Shown here piece by piece: positions 31,001-43,400 of a stretch of DNA of 64,000 nucleotides. Origin of the DNA: Callipepla californica brunnescens (Eukaryota > Chordata > Aves > Galliformes > Odontophoridae); assembly GCA_023055505.1 (NCBI GenBank), contig JALIRH010000004.1, positions 17,045,368 through 17,109,367 of the forward strand, given 5' to 3'. The notes below the pieces were generated by a model that saw nothing but the letters and a program-made list of their open reading frames with translations, made no database searches and was not told the origin of the DNA. Made by a program: the position numbers and the translations under genes. Positions within the stretch are counted from its first letter, which is position 1; every line of letters begins with the position of its first letter.

Positions 31001-34000
31001 GTTAGAGGAAGCAAGAATGGAGAAGAAGCTCATACATTCAGATATGCTGGACTTGGGTTCTGAGAGATTATCCCTTCCTTTCTTGCTTTATTCTGTAAAC
31101 AATTAAAATACTATACTTTGTGTGTTGGTGTTTTGTATGCTGATAGAACAATAAACCTGCTATGATTGGCTTCCTTGAAATACTAGCGTATCTAGCTGGT
31201 AAGACTTAAGAGTATCCTCTAAAGTTGAGTCTTTGCAGGTGTTGAAGTGTGGTATTGCAGTATTTATTTTGCAATTAAAGGAATTCAGAGTCAAAAACCT
31301 GTTGAGAGTATGTACTGATAGCTCAAAAGTGATGATAAAACTGGGGTAATTTTGCTAACTGTCCCTAGCTACTACTTTTAAACTAAGTTGTGACTTCATT
31401 AAAAACAAAATACTAAAATTATGAAATTAAGCTATGGATGTCAACCACCCTTTAATCCTTCCTCATAATGATTCCACATAGTAATCATAGTTCAAAGGAC
31501 TACAGCCTTTAATGTTTGTGGTCCTTTATTAAAATAATTGCTTAAGTTTTGGTGGTTTTTTTTTTGTTCGTTTTTTTTGTATGTCATCTATTTACATCTA
31601 TAAACTTATGTTACTCAGTACTTATGGTGAAACTTAGCTCATGAAAATGGTTTGACAGCTGTAATATACTCTTACTGATGGTAGGGAAGATCTTTTGCAA
31701 TCGTTGCTTCTTTGTTTAGTTAATGTACAATTAAATAGAAGATGCTGTTACACTAGTAAGGATTAAAATAAACTTTATTAGATAGTAATTTGTTAAGCTT
31801 ACCTTTTGTTGTGCCTCAGGATCCATTTTCAAATCCCAAGTTTTTCCATTTAACCACTACATCCAACAGACAGCTTATAGAATTGCTTTTTTCCTGTTGA
31901 ATAGAGTCAAAATACTTGCTTTTCTTCCCCCCTTTTCCTCATTCCTTTCACCATGGAGAAAAAGAGTTGGAATTTGTAGGGTGCCTTCAGCATGGCTGAA
32001 TTCAGGGTTTGTTGTGAGGGCAAACTGTGAAGTCAGAGAGCCTTTAAAAGGGAAGCCTCTTGATGAACACAGGCATGATCGTGAGTGTCAGAGCAGCTAG
32101 CTGACTTTCAAACTGCAAGGCAATACTTTCTAAGTAATATATTGATGATGGTGATGATGCAATAGTCTGTGGCACAGCAGAAACTTTTAGGTATGCTTGG
32201 TAACTGATAGCAATCTGATGCAGCATGTTATTCTGAGTGCCATGCTGCTGAAGAAAGCTATAGGAGCTCACAGGGGACTTCCAAATGTTAACAGGATGGC
32301 AGTGACAGATGTTGTCTGAACACTGTCAGAGAGCTGACCCTCAAGACCAAACAATTCCTGCAAAGATGACCTTTGCTAGATAAGTTTCTGGGACCAGTCA
32401 GTGATTCAAGAAATGCAAGTGCTGAGAATGTTAAATAAGAGGTTTTGCCTAAATGCTTAATTGAGATAATGTTTTTCATTGTCACAAAGCAACATAGGGC
32501 TTCTTCCCTGCTCTGCCCCTCTTAGACAGAAGTTCTTGTCAAAATTTATCCAGAATGCTTTAGATTTGCCAGCTTTGTCTCCTGATACTTAAACAAGGAA
32601 ACTTCATGGAGTTGCCTAGTTGGCAACTTGCTGATCATGCCTGCCAGAATCTATAAACCTCTGTATATTTTCTCCTTCTCTAGAAGGTAGAGCTTGTGGT
32701 GCAAATGTGCAAAGGAGTTGCATGAAAGGATGCTCCCCTGTACCTGTGTCTAGATACCATAAATTCCTTTCTGTCCCCAAACCGCAGATGGCGTTCCGTG
32801 TTCTCAGAACCCAACGGCTGCCATAGAAACCTGGATCAACTTCAACAAGGAGGAGCGTGCAGGCTTTTCAGAGACTCTGCGATCAAGCCTGAAGGTATAA
32901 AAAGACTTTCTCTTCCAGGCTGGCACTTAGTAGTTCTGCACTTCCCAAGGCAGGGTATATTCTGCTCACAAGTGTGATTTAAAAGTTAGAAAACAGAAAT
33001 GCAATTGAAATTCATGGTGTTTGCATGAGGAATACTTTTATTGTTGTAACAACCCCACTGACAGCTATTTTAAATTTGAACCTGAGGTAGCTTGCCACAA
33101 ATAACTCCTTTTACCGGATGCTCAGTTCTTTGCAAGACAATAGAGAAATTTTAATTTGGCACTCCCCTTGCAACAGTTACTCCAGCAGTGATGTGACCAG
33201 CCCTTCTTTCAACTGCAGTCACGAAGATTCCGGTGAAGTTGGTTGATACTTTGCTGTGTCAGATATGACTGCGTGCTTTAGGGCAGCATGGCTTGGGAAG
33301 CAGAGTGCGTGCCTCAGGCTCATAGATGGGTCCTGAGATGCTGATAAAAATCAGTTTTGGGCATCACTTTACTTTTGTGTAAACAGGCCTAGTTCTGCTA
33401 AGATTGACAAATTCCTCTTTTCTTAGGTGATTGGAGAAAATGTTCACATCTACCTGATCGGAAAGGAGTCATCACGAACACATTCACTCGCTGTCTCTCT
33501 GCACTGTGCTGATGATGACTCCATCAGTGTGAGTGGCCAGAACAGCCTGTGTCACCAGATCACAGCTGCCTGCAAGCATGGTAGTGACCTATACGTTGTT
33601 GGTGGCTCCATTCCGCGACGCATGTGGAAATGCAACAATGCAACTATAGACTGGGAGTGGTGTGCCCCTCTGCCCCGTGACCGGCTCCAGCACACTCTTG
33701 TCTCCGTCCCAAGTAAGGATGCAATATACTCCCTGGGGGGCAAAACTCTGCAAGACACTCTCTCTAACGCTGTCATATATTACAGAGTACGAGACAATGT
33801 CTGGACAGAGACCAGCCAGTTGGAAGTGGCTGTATCTGGGGCTGCAGGTGTAAATCTTAATGGTGTCATTTACCTGCTGGGCGGGGAGGAAAATGACTTG
33901 GACTTTTTCACCAAGCCCTCTCGGCTTATTCAGTGCTACGATACCAACACAGAGAAATGTCACGTGAAGCCATACGTACTGCCCTTTGCAGGGCGCATGC

Positions 34001-34287
34001 ATGCTGCTGTACACAAGGATGTGGTGTTCATTGTAGCTGAGGGGGATTCGCTGCTTTGCTATAATCCCTTACTGGATAGCTTCACCCGGCTGTGCCTGCC
34101 AGATGCCTGGAGCTCAGTGCCGTCCCTCTGGAAGATTGCGAGCTGCAATGGCAGCATCTACGTTTTTCGAGACCGCTACAAAAAGGGCGATGCAAATACT
34201 TTTAAACTTAACCCAGCCACCTCTGTTGTAACAGTCACAAGTGGCATCAAAGTGCTGCTCACTAACCTGCAGTTCGTCCTGGCCTAA
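28052..34287 (+). CDS. KBTBD4: Kelch repeat and BTB domain-containing protein 4, CUL3 substrate adaptor
   Basis: Four coding exons, 28052-28070, 29627-30247, 32788-32894 and 33427-34287, join in frame to 535 residues (human long form 534). The 19-nt first coding exon encodes MKGGAA plus one base. After splicing it reads MKGGAADCWRSDLCGT and then the internal start MDSSEE at 29656, in the same arrangement as the human long isoform; starting at 29656 would give 519 residues. In short-form numbering, BTB is about 35-140 (DELFADVTISVEGKEFQLH), BACK about 146-250, and a kelch propeller from about 280 to the end (DLYVVGGSIPRRMWKCNNA). The propeller lies almost wholly in the last exon. KBTBD4 recruits targets such as the CoREST/HDAC complex to CUL3 ubiquitin ligase, and the PRR loop (312-314 long form) corresponds to the site of medulloblastoma insertions in human. 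Introns are GT-AG. The internal ATG has a strong context (ACCATGG). Confidence 0.97.
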
Positions 34288-35005
34288 TGGGGAAGAACAG
34301 GCAGCAACGGTGTTCTGCTGTGCAGCTCAGAGGTACACACCAGCCTCAGCACCAGTCCCAATTACTACAAGCTCACAACATCCAGTAAAGAGCCCATCTG
34401 CACAGAGGAAGTACAGGCCTGTTCTTTTAGATAGCGCTATTAAAGCTGAACTGATGCATCTTAGATTTCAGATGGACTAAATGCTATTACTGTGATCCCT
34501 CAATGATAAGCTGCTTGTGTTTGAGGCCCAAACAACAGTAAGTGGCTTTTTTAGCTTGGAACCCGTCCACAAATCCTATAGCATATGGAGGACATCCTCC
34601 TTGGCACAGACGGTAAGTTTTAATTGCCTGGGAGACTACGTGTTGCTGCCATTGAGTTAGATTTGCGCTGTCTGTTTTCCAGGAATGTACCCTCTTAAAC
34701 GTTCCTGTGTCCCTAAATGCAGGAGAAAGTGGCAGAAATATTTGCAGCAGACAGATTCCAGAGCTGACCCCAAGTAGGGTGCGTTATTCAGCACTTCTAG
34801 AGGAGTGGTAACAAACTGGGAGTTTGCTTATTGCTCTGTCATCACCTAGCATAAAGAGGGAGATTGTTCTTATGAGCAGTGGCTTCCTTTACTGTACAGG
34901 AAATCCCCACCTGTAATCATAACGTACTACTGGTAAAAGATGGAATTAAGACCACTTCCTCCTACCCTTCTCTGTTGGCACTGTAACCCTTTGGGTAAGA
35001 ATCTG

Positions 35006-35011
35006 AATAAA
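35006..35011 (+). terminator. KBTBD4 polyadenylation signal
   Basis: AATAAA lies about 720 bases after the stop codon, followed within 25-30 bases by T-rich sequence (CTTCTTTTCTTTGC). An ATTAAA at about 34438-34443 is an alternative proximal signal. The next gene, PTPMT1, ends from the other side less than 200 bases away. Confidence 0.6.
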
Positions 35012-35198
35012 GACTCTGCTGAGACAAAGTCTTCTTTTCTTTGCTGCAAGGATTACAGAGCTTTACATGGATCGTGGCTCAGGTCAGCACTAGTGTGGGT
35101 GAGAACTATGGCATTCCAAGAACAAAGTGGACACAAGGATAAAAAGTTATAATGAAACAGCCCAAACTCTCCTTTACCATAATTTATGTAAAAACTTA

Positions 35199-35204
35199 TT
35201 TATT
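35199..35204 (-). terminator. PTPMT1 polyadenylation signal
   Basis: TTTATT on the plus strand gives AATAAA on the minus strand, 59 bases beyond the PTPMT1 stop. The 3'UTR is therefore very short, and the gene ends tail to tail with KBTBD4. Confidence 0.7.
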
Positions 35205-35262
35205 GAGGGTCAAGAAGTACAATGCGTAACTAAAGGCGCTAAGACTGAGGTTCTGATAGTTC

Positions 35263-37171
35263 TCACTGATGCTCTGCAGTTGTCCTAGCAGTAACATCCT
35301 TGTGAAAAGTCTCCAGGACCTGAACTTGTTTACGCCGAATAAGGATGTGGGGACGGATCTTGGCAATAGCCTCTATTGCTTCCTGAGGGCTCCAGTGATG
35401 CAGCTGAAAAGGAAGAAACCCAGGCAGTGAAAATCCATTCCATCCTTGCACCAGTTAATGGAGCCCCTCTGGATACTACAGGTAATGATAGTATTGTTAA
35501 AGAACTCACATCTTTATCCCTTCTGTTTACTTAAACTCCCTCAGAAGGGCCTCAGTCTCGGTGCAATGTCATGAAATGAGTTCCTCAGTTAAGGAGGGAT
35601 GAATGGTTGCTGCCTAGGACCTTCGTTTTCTGTCTCACTCAGAATTCCTGCATGTTATGAAAAGTTTCCTGTTCTACTCCCACCAGACCAGAAAGAGTGG
35701 TGTTTTATTAAAACATTTCTGTTACACCCTGGTACTTAAGCAGTTAGTGCATCACTATGGAAAGATTTTCCAAGGAGCGTCGAGCAGCAGCATCATTAGG
35801 ATCCAAAAGTGGGATTTTGTTTTTAGTGCTGTCTTACCCAGCTGGCTCTGCAGAGAACTTGGGAATGCTACATCTCTTGATCCTGAGTTGTATTTACCAA
35901 GAAGCAAAGAAAGGCTCACCATTTCAGACAACCAAGGAAAAGGTCTGAGCAACAAAAACAGACAGTTACCTGCTCAGTGAGCCTAGAATGAATTAAGAAC
36001 CTCAGAATCTCTCCAAACCTTTTCAGAACTTGCTCTATTAGTGGCCCAGTGGACCATACAGCTTCTTGAACTCTTGACTACTTTGCTAGAACCGCTACAG
36101 TCAGTACCACATCACGTTTCAAAGCTCTGGCACAACAGCAGTTTCCTGTAAAATCAGGACACCTTTACCAGCATTTCTGCTAATAACTCATGTCATAAGT
36201 CCAAGCAAGCAAGGTATAGAAAAATAAATTACTAAAGAAAGCTTGGACTGCTGTTCAACAAATCTGAGTGTCGCCTGTTCATTTACCTTGCATTTGCAAA
36301 GTTCTACAGAACAGACGACAGCATGAGTTTGGGGCTTTGCCGTCTGCCCCTCCTGAAATGGGTGTCTAGTCCAAGCTCTAAAACCACAGAATACGAACAC
36401 ACAGGTGCTCCTCGAGCAAAAGCAGGTGGCAGCGGTTGGCTGTGCTTGCCTCGAGCCTGTGAAAAAAAGCGCATTAAGTAGAGAGGTGTCCTTACTTGGA
36501 TCAAATACGCTGCCACCACGGTGGCGCTGCGGGAGCGCCCCGCCTTGCAGTGCACATAGACGCTGTTCCCGCGCTCCCGGTGCTTCAGGATGAACGCGAC
36601 GCCCTTGTGCAGGTTTTCCAAGGTGGGGACTCCGGTCAGATCCACAGTGCCGAGGCGCAGCTGCTCCACTCCCAGCGCTTCCCACTCCTGCAACAAACGG
36701 CGGATTCATTCGCTGAAGCTCCGGTTTGCGCCCTCGGGAAAGAAAACCCAGAGCCTGCCCACACATCAAACAGGGAAACGCGAGCAGAGCAGCGCGGTGA
36801 GGGGTCCCCCCGCCCCGCCCCGGTCCGTCACGAGGCCGCGCGGAGCCCACCTGCGCGGAGCAGCAGAGGAAGCGGGTCTCGTACTCCTCGTTCAGGGTGA
36901 CGACGGCGCGCACGTTCTCCTCGGCCACCAGCTGCGGGCACAGCCACCGTCACGCCCCGCCGGGCTTCTCGGCCCGCCCCTCCGCGCCGCGCCCCCTTAC
37001 CCTACGGCTGCGGCCCCGCAGCGGCAGCGCTCCCAGCAGCACGGCGCGGTCGATGCGGTGGAACCAGGGCCGGCGGGAGCCGGGCAGGCGCGCCCGCAGC
37101 GCCGTGTACAGCAGCGTCGGGTAGAACAACAGCCGCGCCGCCCCGGCGCCCAGCGCCGCCGCCACCCCCAT
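35263..37171 (-). CDS. PTPMT1: Protein tyrosine phosphatase, mitochondrial 1 (phosphatidylglycerophosphatase)
   Basis: Four coding exons on the minus strand, 37001-37171, 36851-36931, 36496-36687 and 35263-35403, join in frame to 194 residues (human 201). The enzyme dephosphorylates phosphatidylglycerophosphate to phosphatidylglycerol in cardiolipin synthesis, at the matrix face of the inner mitochondrial membrane. The N-terminal MGVAAALGAGAARLLFYPTL is the targeting and membrane-associating part. HRIDRAVLLGALPLR and the EEYE loop (residues 72-75), typical of PTPMT1, follow. The general-acid Asp is in TVDLTG (about residue 100). The CX5R signature HCKAGRSRS puts the catalytic Cys at 131 and Arg at 137. 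Exon 4 encodes HHWSPQEAIEAIAKIRPHI and ends TARTTAEHQ, a C-terminus that is shorter than and unlike human. The first intron is only 69 bp and GC-rich. The gene sits tail to tail with KBTBD4 and head to head with CELF1. Confidence 0.97.
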
Positions 37172-37320
37172 CGCGGCCGGGCGCACCGCTAGGGAGCGCG
37201 CGGGGGAGCGCCGCCGCGCCGCTGCGGAGCGCGCAGGGGCCGTCCCGCGGGCGAGGGCACGGCCTCCCCCCGCCTCGCGCCCCGCGTGGTCTCTCCCGGA
37301 AGCGCCGCCATCTTGCGAAG
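37172..37320. promoter_or_regulatory. Bidirectional promoter of PTPMT1 (-) and CELF1 (+) with adjacent ETS and YY1 motifs
   Basis: CCGGAAGC at 37296-37303 (ETS type) is followed directly by GCCGCCATCTTG at 37304-37315, the exact reverse complement of the YY1 core AAGATGGCGGC. The pair sits between the PTPMT1 start codon at 37171 and the presumed CELF1 first exon. YY1 sites of this type are known near transcription start sites of TATA-less genes. No TATA box is present in this interval. Confidence 0.7.
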
Positions 37321-37463
37321 CCGGCCTGAGGCGGCGTAGGGAGCTGTGCGGCTGCGGGTGGGTCTCCGGGGGCAGGCGAGGGCGGCGGCCGCCAGGAGGA
37401 GCTCGGGCCGGGCCGGGCAGGAGCGGCGTGGAGTCCGCGGAGAGCGCGGCCCGCCTCGCGCAG
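37316..37463 (+). other. CELF1: CELF1 noncoding first exon (5' end approximate)
   Basis: The exon is inferred from a good donor site (CGCGCAG/GTAACG, exon end 37463) downstream of the YY1/ETS promoter element. It also fits conserved gene order, with CELF1 divergent from PTPMT1. There is no ATG-initiated frame of interest, so it would be 5'UTR. The transcription start is not visible and the left limit is a guess. Additional donor-like GTGAGT at 37865-37870 suggests alternative first exons in the same island. Confidence 0.55.
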
Positions 37464-40400
37464 GTAACGGCCGCCTTTCCGCCCCGCTCCCCGCGCGCTC
37501 GGCCCCTATCCCGCCCGTGCCGGGCCGCGGCGGCAGCCTCCGCCGTGCGCCTCGCTCCCCCGCGCCCGTTTCCTCGCACCGCACGGCCGTTTGGGCCCGC
37601 GGAGGCCGCCCGCCGCCTCCTCCCGCGCTCGTTGTCCCGGGCCGCCGGCAGTCCCGCCGGTCGTCGTTCGCGATCGGAGCGGTGACAGCGCCTCGGGCCG
37701 CGGGGCGGCGGCGGGGGGCGCTGCGGTGTGAGTGCGGCCCGGGGCGGCGCCGCCGGTGGGGGGCGGGAGTGCGGCGGTGCGGGGCCCGACCGAGCGGCGC
37801 GGGAGCTGCGCCGGAGAGGGCTGCGGCTCTGGGGCCGCCGGGGGGGGAGGCGGGTTGGATGTGGGTGAGTGCGGCGCTGGGACTTATCGCCGCGAGAGGG
37901 GTGCAGCCGCGGGCGCGGGGGGGGGGGGAGCGGCGGTGGGCGCCGTTGGAGTAGGATATAAAAAAGCAGGAGGGGCCGGTCGTAAAGTGGATGATAAACA
38001 CGTGAAGGGGCCATAAAGGTTAATAAGAGCTTGAGATTTTTATAGGACTGTTTACGAGGAGGAAGTGGAGAGGCTGCGTTATAATAAGGCACGGAACCTT
38101 TACTCCCTCAAATTCTTGGGATCCGTGGCCCGAACGTTCTCACCTTCAAGGCGCGGACATTCTTTCTGCCAGAAGTCGTCAAAGAGCATTTTTCAAATGC
38201 TGCAGCTTTCTCCCATTGTACCGCGTCAGCGTGCTCACGGGCTGCGTTTCAGCGGGAGCTCGCTGGATCTAGGAGAAAGCTTGGTGGAGATATTTGACCT
38301 TAAAATATGCTTAGCTTCTGGTCAGCGACAGCTTGGTCTAACTGAGCATCTTGATTTGTTGTGTTGGTTTTTTTTATTTTTAGCTTGTGCTGGTCTGGCC
38401 CTTCAGGCTTACATCTTTGAACTAGCAGTCACAGTAATTGCTGAATAACCTCCCTAGGTCTTTTAACTGTCTTTTCTATTGCTTTTTCTAATAGAATAGT
38501 TCATCAGCTAGATTAGATTAGAGCACCGCAGTGACTTGGCACCACGTAGCTGTAATAAATTTTTTTTTTTCATTTCCTTCAGCTGTATTGTTGGGAGCTC
38601 TGCACAACGCAAGGTGTCTGGACTCAAGTCAGTAAGAGGCAGCTGTGTTGGACGTAATGCTGCTGTGGCACGTCTTTAAAAATCCTTACACCTTTGCTTT
38701 GTTGTAGGAAATGCAAAGGTGGGTGCAGCACACATCCTGGAGCCTTATGTGCTGTTTCATTTCTGCTGACTGAGAGACCGCTGGGTAGGAGCAGAATTTT
38801 TATGGCTGCTCTGGGACCTGGCTGCACCTCTGCGTACCGACAGAAGCCTTAAGTAGGGATAATGCGATATTCGCTACTGAAACAGCAGCGACAGTTCAGT
38901 GTTCTCAGATGTGTTTCTGCCTTCTTGTTTATCAGTCTTGACTTGAATGTCTTAATGTTTTATTATAATCTAGGTGTTTTCAGTATTGCTTCTTGTCTTT
39001 TAGTTTACCATCTCCTAGGACTTTTTGCAGTTATTTGTTGCCTTGGTAACTGTCCTCAGGTGAGAAATTCCGTTTTTATCCATTGATCAGTTATCTGGTG
39101 AAGGAAACAAACCAGTGCAACAGTATAAATCAAAGCAAAACAAAATACAGAATTGTTTATTGGAATGGGAGTTGTAAATTAAGAAAAGTTACCTAGGCCC
39201 TCTAACGATATTCCTCTTGAAGGTTTGGAATGTGGAATCTTGAATTGTTGTTCTGTCATAAGGTTTTTGAGGCAGGAGAGAGGCTTTGTTGGAAGAAGTG
39301 TTGTGTAATGGTGAAAAGAGAGCCTTTCCCTATTTTCACTTCCAGGAAGAGAATTCCCAGATGTCATCTAAACATCATCTTGTTCACACTTGATTCAAGC
39401 ACATAAAGCTGAAATATACGTTAGGGGTTGGAAAGCTGGGTAGGACAAAAGAGAGAATGTAAACTGCTATAATGTCCTGGGGCAAATAAATCTGCAGAGA
39501 TTTTCCTATAGGGTTGTATAGGTAGCTCACAGGTCTGGACTGTGACAGACAGAGCAGGCGCATTTGTTTATGACAGCAGTGTGATAGAGCATAGTTGTCA
39601 TCCCAGGTAAAGGAGGTCTTTCTGACATCTTGACAAGCATGAAACTTCTAGCTGTTTTACCTCCACGTGTTGCAGACGAAAGAACTACTCTCTGTTCAGC
39701 CTGAATTCAGCTAGCAACAGCAAGGAGCAAGTATTGAAGACCCCATTCTGAACAGGAGTCTTTGTTAAATTCAGAGGAAAGAATTTCAGTTTGGGACGTA
39801 GTTAGTGTGTGTTTATGTACTCTGTGAAAGCTTTATCCTGGAACTGGAGTCATGCTCCGTGAGCGGTCTTCTCTGTCCTGTGTGTGCATGCTGTCATACT
39901 GTGTTCAGTCTTCTCGGTGTGTTGTGGTCTGTTGTGATATCTTTAGACTAAGGTGATGCAAACTGGACTTAAAATTACACTTTGGGCTCTTTATCCTTGT
40001 CAGCAGCACATCTCAAGGAGGTCTCAGGTGAGGATATGAATGAGAGGGTGAGTGGTTGCTGAGTGTGCACTGTATCGTGCTGCTGCATAGCAGGTTTCCC
40101 TTTGCAGAGAAATGGTTCTCTGTTTTTGCACGTTATGTGTTCATTCAGAACAAAATTCTCTCTGGATTATTAGGAAAAACTCATCTAAATTCTTAGATGG
40201 TTTATTGTTTTTAGTTGAAATTAATTCAAGTTTTTCAAAGCCTTTTTCTTCTTTCTGCCTCCATCAAAATAGGTCTCTGTGGTAGCTTTCACTTCTGTCT
40301 GCAGGTGGTTTTGTACTATGCCTTTCATCATAATAATGTAGTTCTTATCTGCTAGATTTCAGTATTACACATGTCAAGGTAAAGCTGTCATTCTTCAAGC

Positions 40401-43400
40401 ATCTTATTTAAAATTCAGTTTTTCACTGCACCCGTAAACATTCCTTGCTATTTTTGTCTCAAACTGTGTAGTTCAAAAGAAATTCTAGCGTATGTGTGAT
40501 ATCCGCAGATCCTTCAGAATCACTTGGAAACGGAAGATTCATGCCCGTGTTCCCAAAGCACAGGAGATGGTTATTTATGAAGTCTGTAAGTGAAGTGTCC
40601 AAGTCCACGTACAAAAATGATAGCATATTCCTTAACTTACTCCAGAGGTTTGCAGGATGGATACCGAGCATCGCAGTACCTGCAGATATTTTACAAGATA
40701 AAGCTTTAAATGCTTCTTCCCGTGAGGAAGAAATGAAATCATGATCTTTCAGGAACAGAAGTGTTTTGAATGTCATCTCTAGGTCTTTCAGTTCCTGTAG
40801 GCAAAACATTGTAAAGGAAGCTTTTCTCTCATTGACAGTGCTAGATTCCCACCTAGGTCACTGTCTTAAAATCTTCCTGCCACCTCACCTGTACCTGCTC
40901 ATTCCTTACTGTCTAAAAATTCCTGTTTTCTATTCAGGCTTCTAAGTAATAATAATAAAAAGTCTTGTGACAGATTGACTTAGTGAAGAATTGTACTTCT
41001 GTGTTTTGTCTTGCCTGCTTTTGTGTTATGACTGCAGTGCTTAGCACAGTTTGTGAGCAAACCAGGAAAGAGCCCCTGCACAGTCAGAATTGCTGTTAGA
41101 ATTTGCCATGGAGTATTATCAATGTGTAAGCCCTTCTGAGAAGGGATTGTGTGTTTACCTCATGGATTTTGACTGCTCAGAAGTTTGTGTTTGTATGCTG
41201 GGTGATTTTGGGAAGTGAGAATATCCTGGTGTTTATAGGGTGGAGCCATCCGTGTTGCAGCTTGGACTCTGTATTTGGAGCCTGAATTTGAGCACTGTCA
41301 GAATCAATGGGTTGTGGTGTTTGTGTTCACAGTGTACGTGCTGCTGTGATACTGATTCCTAAGGAAATGCTGCAGTGGAGAATTTCTTTAAAGTATTTTT
41401 TACGTATCTTGGGGCTAAATTTAGTTGGCAGTTTGCGACTGCTTTGAAGGAGCAGAACCAGGGGCATTTTTGATCCTTTCTGTGAGAAAAATACTTCAGG
41501 ATATGGTTAAGCATGTGGCCAATTCTGAGTGTGCAAGTATGTTCCTGAATTTGGAGGGAACCTGAACTGTTATCTCAGCCATATGAAATACAAAAAATAT
41601 CCAGCTTCTGGTTGAAATGCTGGAACATTTCTGTTTATTGCAGGACATGTTAACAGAACTGAGTAGCGAGTGCATTTCTGTCTCTGTATTAGTTACTGCA
41701 TTCCTAGTATAGCTGAAAGTTACAGCTCCCACTTGGATGGAAAAACTTTTCGTCTAGATTTTCTGATTTAGTTGCTTATCAAATAAAAGGTGTCATACAC
41801 TGAATAGAAGAAGCAGGCAGCAGATAGGGAGAAAAAGTTCAAAAAGATTGCTGTAATTAGATTTTGGGCAAAAAAAAACAACCAAGTGTCTGTGCTTCCA
41901 AAATGAACAAGGGAGACCTGGCCACTTCAGCAAGTCTTGAAATGCTTGGTCACTATGGGATTCCCTGGAAGGGGAGGTTTTTGTCTCGCTTCCAAACTGC
42001 TGCCAAATTCTGTTGGATGAAGAAGAGAATTGGTAGTTTTTGTGTTGCCGAGGTGGACTGGATCAGAGCGAATTTAAACTCATTTCAAAACACTGACTCC
42101 TTTAAGTTTGTGCACTTAAATCTTTTCTTCCCCTGCACAGCATGACGGTGAACAAGTGCGTGTGTGTGGAGGAACTTGTCTTAGCCGTGGGCTCTGTCAG
42201 AGACCATGTATGGGTAAAGCGCTTGGGCCAGTTCAGCTCCCTGCTCCTCCCTCCTGGAGGGCTGAGCAGAATCTCTTCTGCTGCAGTGCTTGTTCCACTT
42301 TCTATATTTGTACAGCAGCAGCAGCAGCTAGCTAGGCAGTGTGGCCGGCCTTGTGTGTGTGCGAAGCATTTGCTGAGCAGAATTGGGGGCCAGGGTCACA
42401 GTCTCTGTCTTACATCTGTGTGTCTGTCTGTCTGCGTCTGGGGAGGACTGGCATTCCGAGGGAAAGGTGATCTGTTTGTGGACGTTTTGTTGTTTGTTTT
42501 TTTTTAATGTAAAATGCAGTTCGTCCAAGCTGGGAATGTAGTTGACCTGCAGTGGAGGAGGGAAGGCAGTTGTCTTGCAGGGAGAGTTTGTAGTGAGTGG
42601 CAGTGGCACCAACATTCCTGTGAGCTCCATGAAGCTTCTGTCTTTTGCGGGGGGTTAATATCCTTGCCTGCTCTGGGGAATGATCAGCCAGGGCCTGTTC
42701 ATTGCCATAAAAGGTCCGTTGTCCCTGTCTGCTGTGAAGATTAATGAAAACGTGATCCTGTCCTGGAAGGTCTGAGTGCTGCCTTTGCTTGTTAAGGGCA
42801 AGGGGGATTAACGAGCTAGACCCCGGCCAGCCTGGTTTAGAATGAGGAGTTTGCGTTGGGGGGATGGAGTTGTAGGAAATACCTTATTAGGAAGAGCTGG
42901 AAACTTGTTACTAGGACTTCCCTGGCTGTTCGTTTGCATAAACTTTGTATTAAGGCTGTGCAGGCAGTGGGAGGGCTATTCACAAGAACTTTTCTTAAGC
43001 AGTAGATCAGGTGAACAAATAGTGAGAGCAGTCTGTTGGCTGCTTGAACTGTAGTAAGCTGTTGATACAGTAGTGGAAAGGTGCTCAAAATATTGGCAGT
43101 AACTGGATCCACCATTAACACTGGCAAGAATTCAGCAGGGGGGAGGGATGGGAAAATAGGATACAAGTACTTTTTTTCTATCCTTTAGGAATTGCTGTCC
43201 ACTTAAAAAACGTTGCTGCAAACTGAAATCTGTTTTTGGAACCTGAGTGAAGAAAACGTTGATTTAATTGTAAAGAAGAAATATCTTCTTAAAATCTTTC
43301 CTGAGACCAATGCTTCAGAAAATCAGCTGGAATTATTTTTCTTTCCTACTGCTGCACTGTCTTCAGCATATTTCCTACTGAGAAAGCTGCGTGTACCTTG

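Larger units (their letters stand above)
36480..37960. promoter_or_regulatory. CpG island over the PTPMT1/CELF1 start region
   Basis: The sequence is extremely G+C-rich with dense CG dinucleotides from PTPMT1 exon 3 to about 37960. It then switches abruptly to AT-rich DNA containing a TATAAAAAA string at 37957-37965. Long open frames in this block on both strands reflect the base composition and are not genes. Edges were judged by eye. Confidence 0.8.

Noticed and set aside
36188..36928. A 246-codon minus-strand open frame beginning MAEENVRAVV
   Set aside because: It is PTPMT1 exon 2 reading through its intron. The spliced exons give the full-length enzyme, and this frame loses the catalytic sequence.
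36950..38092. A 380-codon minus-strand open frame, with other long frames on both strands, across the CpG island
   Set aside because: Stop codons are rare in very GC-rich DNA. The only real coding part is PTPMT1 exon 1 (37001-37171); the rest is Arg/Pro/Ala-rich low complexity without family features.
42312..42328. A CAG repeat, considered as an expandable triplet of interest in CELF1 (a protein tied to CUG-repeat disease)
   Set aside because: There are only about five units and it is intronic, well within ordinary background.
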